A stretch of 64,000 bases of DNA from an uncultured Lachnospiraceae bacterium. Lineage in GTDB: Bacteria > Bacillota > Clostridia > Lachnospirales > Lachnospiraceae. Location: positions 35,535 to 99,534 of the forward strand of contig CATXUX010000012.1 of the NCBI GenBank assembly GCA_958402795.1. The letters are read 5' to 3'. Below are positions 26,010 to 34,101 of this stretch, piece by piece. Under the pieces are notes generated by a model. It did not search any database. It saw only the letters and a list, made by a program, of their open reading frames with translations, and was not told the origin of the DNA. Positions within the stretch are counted from its first letter, which is position 1, and each line of letters starts with the position of its first letter. A program made the translations under genes and the position numbers.

Positions 26010-28063
26010 TGGAAGTTCCTGCCGTTTCCGGTATTTTTTGAGATTTCATTTTTTATCGCCTGATGTTCCTCGTCTGACAGGTCAGGATCCGACGCGAGCA
26101 GTTCACCTGCCGCCGAAGCAGCGCTTTTGAGAAGCTCGGAATCCTGAAATACGTCGCCGAGCTGAAAATCAAGCAGACCGCTCTGACGGATGCCAAACAC
26201 GTCGCCGGGGCCGCGAAGACGGAGGTCTTCTTTTGCGATGTAGAAACCGTCATTAGAGTGGTTGAGAATCTCAAGCCGTTCTTTTGTCTCTTTTGACCGG
26301 GATGCAGTCATAAAAATACAATAGGACTGATGCGTTCCGCGCCCGACACGTCCGCGGAGCTGATGGAGCTGCGCAAGGCCAAAACGTTCGGCGTTTTCTA
26401 TCAGCATGACCGTAGCGTTCGGTACATCGATCCCGACTTCGATCACCGTGGTGGAGACAAGCACCTGTATTTCGTTTCGGGCGAACGCCGACATGATTTC
26501 ATCTTTTTGTGTCTGTTTCATTTTTCCGTGCAGACAGCAGACCTTGATTCCGGAACCGAGCGCATCCTGCAGCAATTCGGTATAATCGGTGACATTTTCT
26601 GCTTCCAGAGTTTCACTTTCTTCCACCATCGGACAGATCACATAGCACTGGCGCCCAAAAGAAATCTGCTTTTTCATAAACTGATACGCAGTATTCCGGT
26701 ATCCGGTATCTACAACACAGTTTTTGACCGGCAGACGGTTCTTCGGTACTTCATCAATGATGGAAATATCAAGATCACCATACAGGATCATGGCAAGTGT
26801 CCGCGGGATCGGAGTCGCGCTCATGACAAGAATATGGGGGCAGATGCCTTTTCCGGCAAGCTGTTCCCTTTGTTTCACCCCGAAACGGTGCTGTTCGTCT
26901 GTCACGACAAGCGCGAGATTTTTGTAGGAAACATTCCCCTGAATCAAAGCATGGGTTCCGATGATGAGATCCGTCTCACCCGAGGCGATCCGTGCGCAGG
27001 TTTCTTTCTTTTGCTTTGCTGTCATGGAACCGGTCAGAAGCTCTGCCCTCAGCGGGACATGCGAAGATTCCAGCATCGAGGTGATATTCTTGTAATGCTG
27101 GTATGCCAGCACTTCGGTCGGCGCCATCATTGCCGCCTGATAGCCGTTCAGTCCTGCGAACATCATTGCCAGCAGGGCAACGACCGTCTTACCGGAACCG
27201 ACATCCCCCTGTATGAGCCGCGACATCACATGAATCCCCGTCATATCCTGACGGATTTCCCGCCAGACCCGCTTCTGCGCGTCTGTCAGCTCATAGGGAA
27301 GAGACGCCAGAAAATCCTGAATCTCCGGCTGCTCCCGAAAACAATAGTGATTGAGCACTTGACCGTCGGAATTCTTCATGATGCGGAGGGATAAAACAAA
27401 CAGAAGAAACTCCTCAAACACGAGCCGTTCCCGTGCATGATAGAATTCCTCCTTTGTTTCCGGAAAATGGATTCCCCGCAGAGCCTCCCGATATCCGGCA
27501 AGATGGTATTTTTCCGTCACCGAGGCCGGAAGGATTCCGTTCCCCACATCATAATTCTCCAATGCCTGACGGACTGCCTTTGTGACCATATTGTTAGTCA
27601 GTCCGGTGCATAATGGATAGACCGGCTGCATGGAGTGCTGCTTTTCCAGATATTTGGAACTTGGGTAGAATATTTCCGGCTGCTCCATAACAAGACCATC
27701 CTTCTTGCGGACGATTCTTCCCCGCAGCGTAATTACACCGCCGCGGGACAGTGTATTTCTGAGAAACGGCATCCGGTACCAGATTACTTTTAATGTTCCT
27801 GTGAGATCTTTCAGATACAAGGTGGTAATCTGCATCTTTGGACTTCCACCGACCTGTACCCGTCCGTAAATCGCTCCGGTAACAGTCATGATCCGCCCTT
27901 CTTCGAGGTCGCCCACCGTTACCGGATCTTCATATACATCATATCCGCGGGGGTAATACCGGAGAAGATCGCCAACGGTATCAATTCCCGCCTTATGAAA
28001 TAATTGTGCAGTTTTCTCACCGATCCCCTTCAGGGAAGTGATCTTATTCGACAGACGCGACAT
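26000..28063 (-). CDS. recG: ATP-dependent DNA helicase RecG
   Basis: 687 residues from the ATG at 28063 (MSRLSNKITSLKGIGEKTAQ), chosen over 28108 because the helix-hairpin-helix wedge region should start there; no strong ribosome binding site, and the start lies 20 bases inside the preceding gene, suggesting coupling. An N-terminal OB-fold wedge domain precedes the SF2 helicase motifs: Walker A GDVGSGKTVVALLA, DEQHRFGV (motif II), SATPIPRTLAMI, STTVIEVGIDVPNA, and QLRGRVGRG. It remodels stalled forks and branched DNA. Confidence 0.97.
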   Translation of the reverse strand: MSRLSNKITSLKGIGEKTAQLFHKAGIDTVGDLLRYYPRGYDVYEDPVTVGDLEEGRIMTVTGAIYGRVQVGGSPKMQITTLYLKDLTGTLKVIWYRMPFLRNTLSRGGVITLRGRIVRKKDGLVMEQPEIFYPSSKYLEKQHSMQPVYPLCTGLTNNMVTKAVRQALENYDVGNGILPASVTEKYHLAGYREALRGIHFPETKEEFYHARERLVFEEFLLFVLSLRIMKNSDGQVLNHYCFREQPEIQDFLASLPYELTDAQKRVWREIRQDMTGIHVMSRLIQGDVGSGKTVVALLAMMFAGLNGYQAAMMAPTEVLAYQHYKNITSMLESSHVPLRAELLTGSMTAKQKKETCARIASGETDLIIGTHALIQGNVSYKNLALVVTDEQHRFGVKQREQLAGKGICPHILVMSATPIPRTLAMILYGDLDISIIDEVPKNRLPVKNCVVDTGYRNTAYQFMKKQISFGRQCYVICPMVEESETLEAENVTDYTELLQDALGSGIKVCCLHGKMKQTQKDEIMSAFARNEIQVLVSTTVIEVGIDVPNATVMLIENAERFGLAQLHQLRGRVGRGTHQSYCIFMTASRSKETKERLEILNHSNDGFYIAKEDLRLRGPGDVFGIRQSGLLDFQLGDVFQDSELLKSAASAAGELLASDPDLSDEEHQAIKNEISKNTGNGRNFQSI

Positions 28064-29711
28064 AATAGTAGATCGGCTGTCCGCCGCAATGTAAATCAAC
28101 GTCCGCATCCGGATACTGTTCGGCTACTTCTGCCGCAAACTGCTCTGCGTCCTCCGCAGAAATATCCTCACCGTAATATAAGGTGATCAGCTCGCTTGTA
28201 TCGTCTGTCATCGCGGCGAGCATTTCCTTTGCGGTTTCCTCAACAGACTGACCGACGGCAAGGATTCCCGCGTCGCCGATTCCCATGATGTCTCCCTCGT
28301 GGATCTCTTTCCCATTGATCTGGGTATCCCGAACGGCATAAGTCACCTGTCCGGTCTTTACATTTTTAATCTCTTCCAGCATCGCTTCTTCATTGGTATC
28401 CACGTCTTCATCCGGCATATAGTTGATGATGGCAGTGATTCCCTGGGGAACGGTCTTGGTCGGGATCACGATGATATCCTTGTCTTTTGTCAGATCCCTT
28501 GCCTGGTTTGCCGCCATCACGATATTTTTATTGTTCGGGAAAATGAAGATATGGCTTGCATTGACATGATCGATCGCTGTCAGCATATCTTCGGTACTCG
28601 GATTCATCGTCTGTCCGCCTTCGATGATATAATCCACACCCAGCTCACGGAAGATCTCATTCATCCCGGCGCCGATGGAAACCGTGATAAATCCCACCGG
28701 CTTATCCGGCGCTTTCTTCTGCGAAGCGTCTTCTTTTTGCTGTGCGGCAACTTTCTCGGCGTCGCGGATCAGCTTTTCCTGATGCTCCTCACGCATATTA
28801 TCGATCTTCATGCGGGAGAGCTGGCCGTATGTGAGTGCTTTCTGGATCGCAAGTCCCGGATCGTTCGTGTGTACGTGTACTTTTACTACATCTTCATCTG
28901 CCACACACACGATGGAATCTCCGATCGATTCCAGATAGCTCTTGAATTCACGTTCCTCTTTCTCCGTAAATTCCTTTTGTGTCATAATAATAAATTCCGT
29001 ACAGTAGCCGAATTTGATATCCGCCTCTGCCTGCGCTTCCGGTTTCACCATCTTCGTTCCGGCAGCCGATTCGATTGCACTGTAGTCGATTTCTTTTCCG
29101 CAGAATGCATCGTATGCGCCGCGAAGCACTTCAAGGAGTCCCTGTCCGCCGGAATCTACCACGCCTGCTTCCTTAAGTACCGGCAGCAGATCCGGCGTCT
29201 GATCCAGCACTTCCTTTGCATAAGAAAGGATTTCCGAAAAACATGCGTCGATATCTTCCGTTGTCTGGGCAAGTTCTTTTGCCTTCTCGGATACGCCCTT
29301 TGCCACGGTCAGGATCGTGCCTTCTTTCGGCTTCATAACTGCTTTGTATGCAGTCGCCGTCGCCCGTTCACAGGCCGCCGCCAGTATCCGGGCGTCGAGT
29401 TCTTCATAGTCCCGGATCTCTTTTGTAAATCCACGTAGAAGCTGGGACAGGATCACGCCGGAATTTCCCCGTGCTCCGCGCAGTGATCCGGATGAGATCG
29501 CCTTGGATACGGAACGCATGTCAGGATTGGTAAGATCACGAACCTCTTTTGCCGCTGACATGATCGTCAGCGTCATATTGGTTCCCGTATCGCCGTCCGG
29601 TACCGGAAACACATTCAATTCATTGATAAATTCCTTTTTTGCTTCAAGATTTGCAGCCCCTGCCAGAAACATTCTGGTAAACAACTCTGCGTTTATCGTA
29701 TTCGTTGCCAC
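28044..29711 (-). CDS. DAK2-domain protein, fatty-acid kinase FakA-like (YloV family)
   Basis: 555 residues. The N-terminal DhaL/DAK2 nucleotide-binding domain has the Mg-binding FPVPDGDTGTNMTLTI (about 30-45), GARGNSGVILSQ and DSGGQGLLEVL. A middle domain (about 245-310; TEFIIMTQ..., VHVHTNDPGLAI) and a C-terminal DegV-like domain (VSIGAGMNEIFRELGVDYIIEGGQTMNP) follow. This is the FakA architecture: with a FakB (DegV) partner it phosphorylates fatty acids for phospholipid synthesis. No FakB gene is in the window. The asp23-like gene precedes it by 14 bases, a classic pair. Confidence 0.93.
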   Translation of the reverse strand: MATNTINAELFTRMFLAGAANLEAKKEFINELNVFPVPDGDTGTNMTLTIMSAAKEVRDLTNPDMRSVSKAISSGSLRGARGNSGVILSQLLRGFTKEIRDYEELDARILAAACERATATAYKAVMKPKEGTILTVAKGVSEKAKELAQTTEDIDACFSEILSYAKEVLDQTPDLLPVLKEAGVVDSGGQGLLEVLRGAYDAFCGKEIDYSAIESAAGTKMVKPEAQAEADIKFGYCTEFIIMTQKEFTEKEEREFKSYLESIGDSIVCVADEDVVKVHVHTNDPGLAIQKALTYGQLSRMKIDNMREEHQEKLIRDAEKVAAQQKEDASQKKAPDKPVGFITVSIGAGMNEIFRELGVDYIIEGGQTMNPSTEDMLTAIDHVNASHIFIFPNNKNIVMAANQARDLTKDKDIIVIPTKTVPQGITAIINYMPDEDVDTNEEAMLEEIKNVKTGQVTYAVRDTQINGKEIHEGDIMGIGDAGILAVGQSVEETAKEMLAAMTDDTSELITLYYGEDISAEDAEQFAAEVAEQYPDADVDLHCGGQPIYYYVASVE

Positions 29712-29725
29712 GACAAGTTTCCTCC

Positions 29726-30088
29726 TTAATCTATCACTCTGACACCCTCAACGAAGATGTTAATTTTTTCGACTGTCATACCGGTGAATTCTTCTACTTT
29801 ATATTTTACATTATTCATCAGATTGTCGGAAACCGACAGGATATTCACTCCGTATGCAACAATTACATGAAAGTTCAGGATAATGCCGTTCTCTTCCGTA
29901 ATCTCCATCTGAATCCCATGCTTTAAGCTTTCCCGCTTCAGAAGCCTGACAAGACCGTCTTTCATGCTTACCGCTGCCATGCCTACGATCCCAAAGCATT
30001 CCATTGCCACGGAACCTGCATATTTCACGATTACATCCGGGCTGATCGAAATGATTCCCAGATCAGTACTCATTTTACCTTTCATCAT
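29726..30088 (-). CDS. Asp23/Gls24 family protein (YloU-like)
   Basis: 120 residues, the size of YloU-type Asp23 family proteins. Characteristic blocks are LGIISISPDVIVKYAGSVAMECFGIVGMA, then VAYGVNILSVSDNLMNNVKYKVEEFTGM and IFVEGVRVID. It pairs with the FakA-like gene as in most Firmicutes (yloU-yloV). The family is tied to envelope stress and membrane association, with no enzymatic activity known. Own promoter upstream with a palindrome over the start site. Confidence 0.93.
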   Translation of the reverse strand: MMKGKMSTDLGIISISPDVIVKYAGSVAMECFGIVGMAAVSMKDGLVRLLKRESLKHGIQMEITEENGIILNFHVIVAYGVNILSVSDNLMNNVKYKVEEFTGMTVEKINIFVEGVRVID

Positions 30089-30145
30089 GTATACCTCTCA
30101 TTTCAAGTGGATTTCCGCATTGAATGCTTTATGATATGATATACT

Positions 30146-30163
30146 ATCACAATCCGTTGTGAT
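30146..30163. promoter_or_regulatory. Palindrome at the asp23-like promoter
   Basis: Perfect 7-bp arms ATCACAA / TTGTGAT around four bases, placed just after the -10 on the minus strand, at the expected transcription start. Candidate repressor site. Confidence 0.45.
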
Positions 30164-30190
30164 TATATACCTTTCATTCATATTTTACAA
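30162..30190 (-). promoter_or_regulatory. Sigma-A promoter for asp23-fakA-recG
   Basis: TTGTAA (30185-30190), 17-base spacer, TATAAT (30162-30167). Confidence 0.75.
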
Positions 30191-30282
30191 TACAGACAAT
30201 GCTATTTTAACATGAAAACCGGATTCTGTGAACCATAAATCCTATTTTTTTAAAATTTCACTTTCCAATTGTAAAAAAATAC

Positions 30283-30311
30283 TTGCAATCACGCATGGTT
30301 TCTGCTAGAAT
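30283..30311 (+). promoter_or_regulatory. Sigma-A promoter of rpmB
   Basis: TTGCAA (30283-30288), 17-base spacer, TAGAAT (30306-30311), about 56 bases before the rpmB start. Confidence 0.8.
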
Positions 30312-30366
30312 ATCTTTGTTGTGAGTCCGTATAAGGAATGATTTTTAATTGTTAGGAGGTGCAATG

Positions 30367-30552
30367 ATGGCGAAATGTGCTATTTGTGAAAAGGGCGCTC
30401 ATTTTGGAAATAATGTAAGCCACTCTCATAGAAGATCACCAAAGATGTGGAAATCAAACGTAAAGTCTGTTCGGGTTAAGACAGAAGGCGGAGCAAAGAG
30501 AATGTACGTATGTACATCCTGCCTGAAATCAGGACGCGTGGAACGCGCTTAG
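30367..30552 (+). CDS. rpmB: 50S ribosomal protein L28 (bL28)
   Basis: 61 residues. The start is the ATG at 30367 (MAKCAICEKG), seven bases after AGGAGG; the ATG directly before it is too close. Zinc-ribbon form: CxxC near the N-terminus (CAIC) and CTSC near the C-terminus. NNVSHSHRRSPKMWKSN is family-typical. It stands alone divergent from asp23-fakA, as in many Firmicutes. Confidence 0.98.
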   Translation: MAKCAICEKGAHFGNNVSHSHRRSPKMWKSNVKSVRVKTEGGAKRMYVCTSCLKSGRVERA

Positions 30553-30607
30553 TCTACACAGATTTTAGCGGGTTATAGATGACCGCTTTGCAGATACGGA
30601 AAAAGTG

Positions 30608-30648
30608 AATCAGGCAGGAGAAAGTTACAGACGCTCTCCTGCCTGATT
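30608..30648. terminator. Strong bidirectional terminator between rpmB and the GerW operon
   Basis: Perfect 14-bp stem (AATCAGGCAGGAGA / TCTCCTGCCTGATT) with a 13-base loop. T-rich tracts follow on both strands. Confidence 0.9.
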
Positions 30649-30649
30649 A

Positions 30650-30790
30650 TTATTTACAGAACAAAAAATAACCGGCTCCGATAAAGATCAGAAATAATAA
30701 AATCCGAAGCAGTGACGTTGCCGGAATCAGCAGCAGAATCAGCATTCCTGCCGCGGCACAGAGCAGGGCAAAACCAATCAGACGTTTCAT
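30650..30790 (-). CDS. 46-residue hydrophobic membrane peptide
   Basis: ATG at 30790 with AAGGAA nine bases upstream. The 46 residues start MKRLIGFALLCAAAG and contain two membrane helices (about 5-23 and 26-44, joined by IPATS) ending in FLFCK. The stop lies two bases before the strong terminator, so it is the last gene of the gerW operon. The frame, ribosome binding site, hydrophobic pattern and position support a real gene, but I do not recognise a family. Confidence 0.65.
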   Translation of the reverse strand: MKRLIGFALLCAAAGMLILLLIPATSLLRILLFLIFIGAGYFLFCK

Positions 30791-30856
30791 GGCACGAGTT
30801 CCTTTCCCGCCGGATCACCGTTACTCTACTATATGCCGCTTTCCCGGCAGTGATTC

Positions 30857-31276
30857 TTATTCGTTTATTCCGTTTCTCTTTTTTTCACCGTTTGCTTCGT
30901 CTATCATCTCGGACACATCTTCTTCCGTGATTTTGGTTTCCTTTTTTTCTGTGAATTTGTCAACCAGTCCGGGAACCATATCCAGAATTTTTGTGATCGT
31001 ATCCTGATTTTTAATATTCACAAGCCGGACATTGCCGTCTTTGATCACCAGAACGGCGCTGGCCGTCATCTTCCCGCCGATTCCGCCCATGCCTTTTTCT
31101 TTCTTGTCGGCGTCAGACGATCCGGCGCCCAGTCCAAATGATACGTCAATCAGGGGAAGAATGGTAACGCCGCCTGTCTCGATTGCTTCACCAACCACCG
31201 TTTTTGTGGATATGATTCCGTCCATCCCATCAAATAACGCTCCTACTGTGTTTTTAAAATTTGTCGTTTCGGACAT
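30857..31276 (-). CDS. GerW/YtfJ-family spore protein
   Basis: 139 residues matching GerW (YtfJ), a forespore protein required in Bacillus for proper germinant response. Hallmarks are GDMDGIIS-type start (ALFDGMDGIISTKTVVGEAI), VSFGLGAGSSDADKK, a glycine-rich GMGGIGGKMTASAVLVI and IKNQDTITKILDMVPGLVDK. It overlaps the DUF2953 gene by one base (TAATG), the same pair as ytfI-ytfJ. Confidence 0.93.
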   Translation of the reverse strand: MSETTNFKNTVGALFDGMDGIISTKTVVGEAIETGGVTILPLIDVSFGLGAGSSDADKKEKGMGGIGGKMTASAVLVIKDGNVRLVNIKNQDTITKILDMVPGLVDKFTEKKETKITEEDVSEMIDEANGEKKRNGINE

Positions 31277-32265
31277 TACTGTTCTCCTCCTTCATGGAAA
31301 TTAAAATTTTTGATGTCAATGACTGCCTTTCTGATGTTTTTATCGGCAAGCAGCCCGATTCCCATTGCCGCAAATATGCCGAACCGCAGCCTGCCTTCTA
31401 TCTGAATCGTTCCTTCTATTACTTTCTGTTCAAAATCCGGATGAATTTCCACACTGTCTGCGGCTGCCGGATATAGCATACTGATCACGGCAAGTACATA
31501 ACCGGTGAAGGCCGGATCTTCAAATCCATAGTGGACATTCGCGTTCAGCCGTTTCGGAAGCAGCCTTCGAAGCAGTTTTTTCAGCTCTGCAAGCAGTTTT
31601 TTCCATGCAGCCTGATGTACCGGATCTGTCAGGAAGTCCATGAGTATCTCTTTCTTCCGCATCAATGACACTATATTAGCATAGATTTTCTCAAATGTAC
31701 ACCGGATCGTTTGCAGCGGATTTTTTTTCTGTGCTTTCGCTTTGCCATCCTTTGGCGGAACTTCTTTTTTCTGCCCGGCTTTCGGTTTCTTTGATGCAAC
31801 TTTCTTTTGCGCTTCGGCTTTCGTTTTCTCTGCCGGAACATCTTTTTGCGCCTCGGCTTTTGTTTTCTCTGCCGGAGGTTCCTTTTGCACTTCTGCTTTC
31901 GTTTTCTCCGCCGGAACTTCTTTTTGTGGTTTAGTTTCTGGCTTCTTTGTCGAAATCTCCACAAGCTCTTTTTCTTGTTTCTCTACCGCTTCCGTCCCGG
32001 TATCACTGCCGAACCGCTTCCATGCCAGAAAGAATTCCCAGTGAATCTTTCCGTCTTCATAGCGTATGGTTCCCCGGATCAGATGACAGAGCCAGGAAAA
32101 TGCCGCTTTTGCACGCAGATCTGATATTTCCCCGTCACATGCTGCCTGAACCCGGTAGCACAGCGGTGTGAAAAGGAGGATGCAAAAAAGCAGTATGATC
32201 AGACATACAATTGCCAGAAGTATCCATCCGATGATTTTTAAAATCAAAAGGAGTATATGCACCAT
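31276..32265 (-). CDS. DUF2953 (YtfI-like) membrane protein with a lysine-rich repeat linker
   Basis: 329 residues. An N-terminal membrane helix (about 4-34) precedes a beta-rich part, then a charged 13-residue tandem repeat from P118 to about N182 (PAEKTKAEAQKxV type, five copies decaying to the end). The DUF2953 core follows (LLRRLLPKRLNANVHYGFEDPAFTGYVLAVISMLYP). DUF2953 is the usual partner of GerW. The linker is longer than in Bacillus YtfI. Function unknown; probably sporulation-linked by neighbourhood. Confidence 0.85.
   Translation of the reverse strand: MVHILLLILKIIGWILLAIVCLIILLFCILLFTPLCYRVQAACDGEISDLRAKAAFSWLCHLIRGTIRYEDGKIHWEFFLAWKRFGSDTGTEAVEKQEKELVEISTKKPETKPQKEVPAEKTKAEVQKEPPAEKTKAEAQKDVPAEKTKAEAQKKVASKKPKAGQKKEVPPKDGKAKAQKKNPLQTIRCTFEKIYANIVSLMRKKEILMDFLTDPVHQAAWKKLLAELKKLLRRLLPKRLNANVHYGFEDPAFTGYVLAVISMLYPAAADSVEIHPDFEQKVIEGTIQIEGRLRFGIFAAMGIGLLADKNIRKAVIDIKNFNFHEGGEQ
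31720..31914 (-). repeat. Tandem 39-bp repeat coding a 13-residue unit
   Basis: Five units, three near-identical (PAEKTKAEVQKEP, PAEKTKAEAQKDV, PAEKTKAEAQKKV), the last two degenerate. In-frame, so copy number can change without breaking the gene. Confidence 0.85.
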
Positions 32266-32268
32266 TGA

Positions 32269-32613
32269 TCACCCTCTGCTTTCTTCAAATGCTTTTTGGC
32301 GTGCCGTGATATATCCGCGGACGTCCGTGCCTCCTGTATGGTCCGTTACATCCTGCACGATCTCCCGGATCAGGTGTTGTGCAGCCGGATAACTTTCAGC
32401 CAGTCCGACGACAAACAGTCTTTCTTCCTCGTAATATTTCTGCAGCAGTATGGAGGCGGGAAAAAATTCCAGATGATTCTGCGTATTCTGCGCCAGAGAG
32501 ACTACATAAAAGTAATTCTCGATCCTGCGTTCCATCAGTTCAAGGATAACTTGATTTTTCCGGTTTTTCAACCCGCTGCTTACATATAAATCACAGTAAC
32601 ATCTTATCTGCAT
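32269..32613 (-). CDS. Conserved-looking small protein, unknown function
   Basis: About 114 residues from the second Met (MQIRCYCDLYVSSGLKNRK); an in-frame ATG two codons earlier is equally possible. Mixed alpha/beta, no membrane segment or signal. The C-terminal half is helical (AQHLIREIVQDV). No family recognised. It sits between the penicillin-binding protein and the DUF2953 gene, so a cell-envelope or sporulation context is possible. Confidence 0.75.
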   Translation of the reverse strand: MQIRCYCDLYVSSGLKNRKNQVILELMERRIENYFYVVSLAQNTQNHLEFFPASILLQKYYEEERLFVVGLAESYPAAQHLIREIVQDVTDHTGGTDVRGYITARQKAFEESRG

Positions 32614-32634
32614 ATCCACACATGATCCTTTCTG

Positions 32635-34101
32635 CTATCTATAATAGTAGGAATTCAAAATCTGTTTTGCGATCGTCACTGCTTTTGCTCCTGCATTACC
32701 GTCATATCCCTCAATGACGACACTGATCACAAGCTCCGGATTGTCGACATTGGTAAAACCAACGAACCAGGAATGTGTCTTTTCACCGTCTTCCATACTA
32801 TATTCTGCAGTTCCTGTTTTCCCGGCGACCGTATAGGATTCTCCGGCAAGTTCCATGCCGGTTCCTTCATTTACAACGGCGGTCATGTACTCCTTGAGCT
32901 GCGCGGCCTCTTCTGTAGTCATAAGTTTCCGGCTGCTCTTCGGAACATTTTTACTGATCTCTGTCCCGGCATGATTTGTAATCTTATCAACCAGATATGG
33001 TTCCATCAGTGTGCCGCCGTTCGCGATCGCCGAAGTGATCAGCGCCATATGGTAGGGACTGACCATCGTGTTTCCTTGTCCCATCGCGGTCATCATCAAT
33101 TCTGATTCGACCGTGTCTTCATCGACGGTAAAAGAACTTTTGGAGTAGTCCAGCACACAGGGCAGGTTTTTGTTAAACAGAAGATCTTCTGCCGTTTCAC
33201 GGTAGGAGGTCTTATCCAGTGACAGACCGATGTTTACAAAGGACGAGTTGCAGGAATTGGCAAACGAACTCCGGAGGTCTTCATATCCATGCGCGGTACT
33301 GTCAAAACAGTGGATCGTCACATCATTCTGTGTGATCTGACCGCCGCAGTCATAGGCATAGGATGCGTAGTCGTTCGGATGTTCCCGCATATATTCCAGT
33401 GTTGTTACGATCTTAAATGTAGATCCCGGAGCGTAGAGTCCCTGCGTCGCACGGTTCAGAAGCGGACTGTTCTCTTCATCGGTATTCAGGTATTCATATT
33501 CGGACGCGATCTGGTTCGGATCATAGGACGGACTGGATACCATGGTAAGGATCCTTCCGCTGGATGGTTCCATCACCACGACTGCTCCTCTGTTGGAACC
33601 CAGAGCATCGTAGGCTGCCTGCTGAAGCTGCGCATCCAGTGTCGTGACAACCGTATCGCCCATATCTTTCTCATCCTGAAATTCGTTTCTCAACTTTTCG
33701 AGAAAGAACGAATTTGACGTCAGCAGATCAAAATTTTCCACCGATTCCAGACCGGATTTCCCATAGTCGGGATCTGCATAGCCGATCACATGCGCAAAAA
33801 CGGAACCATACGGATAGTACCGTGTTTCTGTTCCGTCTTCCGATACATCGGTCTGTGCAAGAATCACACCGTCTTTATCCGTGATATTTCCCCGGATCAC
33901 CTTTTCTGCAAAATTATCTTGTCTGGCATTATACGGATTATTGACAAAATCATCCGCTTTTACCACATTAAAATATACGAGATATGCCATCAGCGCCAGG
34001 AAGATCAAAACAAAGAAATAGGTGACTCTAGCGAACTCTTTGTTTCGGGACTTCTTCGAACCGCGGCTTTGATTTTGTTTTTTGCGTTCTTGCTGTTTCA
34101 T
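32635..34101 (-). CDS. Class B penicillin-binding protein (transpeptidase)
   Basis: 488 residues. A lysine-rich N-terminal tail, one membrane anchor (about 26-45), a dimerisation region and a transpeptidase domain. Active-site motifs are SXXK as S227-T-F-K230 (APGSTFK), SXN as S283-C-N285 and KTG at 428-430. No PASTA domains. It cross-links peptidoglycan as partner of the SEDS glycosyltransferase encoded just upstream, the RodA/PbpA or FtsW-like pairing. Its start lies 74 bases inside that gene. Confidence 0.94.
   Translation of the reverse strand: MKQQERKKQNQSRGSKKSRNKEFARVTYFFVLIFLALMAYLVYFNVVKADDFVNNPYNARQDNFAEKVIRGNITDKDGVILAQTDVSEDGTETRYYPYGSVFAHVIGYADPDYGKSGLESVENFDLLTSNSFFLEKLRNEFQDEKDMGDTVVTTLDAQLQQAAYDALGSNRGAVVVMEPSSGRILTMVSSPSYDPNQIASEYEYLNTDEENSPLLNRATQGLYAPGSTFKIVTTLEYMREHPNDYASYAYDCGGQITQNDVTIHCFDSTAHGYEDLRSSFANSCNSSFVNIGLSLDKTSYRETAEDLLFNKNLPCVLDYSKSSFTVDEDTVESELMMTAMGQGNTMVSPYHMALITSAIANGGTLMEPYLVDKITNHAGTEISKNVPKSSRKLMTTEEAAQLKEYMTAVVNEGTGMELAGESYTVAGKTGTAEYSMEDGEKTHSWFVGFTNVDNPELVISVVIEGYDGNAGAKAVTIAKQILNSYYYR

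Noticed and set aside
26330..27394. 354-codon open frame on the plus strand
   Set aside because: Antisense to recG; composition reads as reverse complement of a conserved gene.
28299..29438. 379-codon open frame on the plus strand
   Set aside because: Shadow antisense to the conserved FakA-like gene; no domain, no ribosome binding site or promoter of its own.
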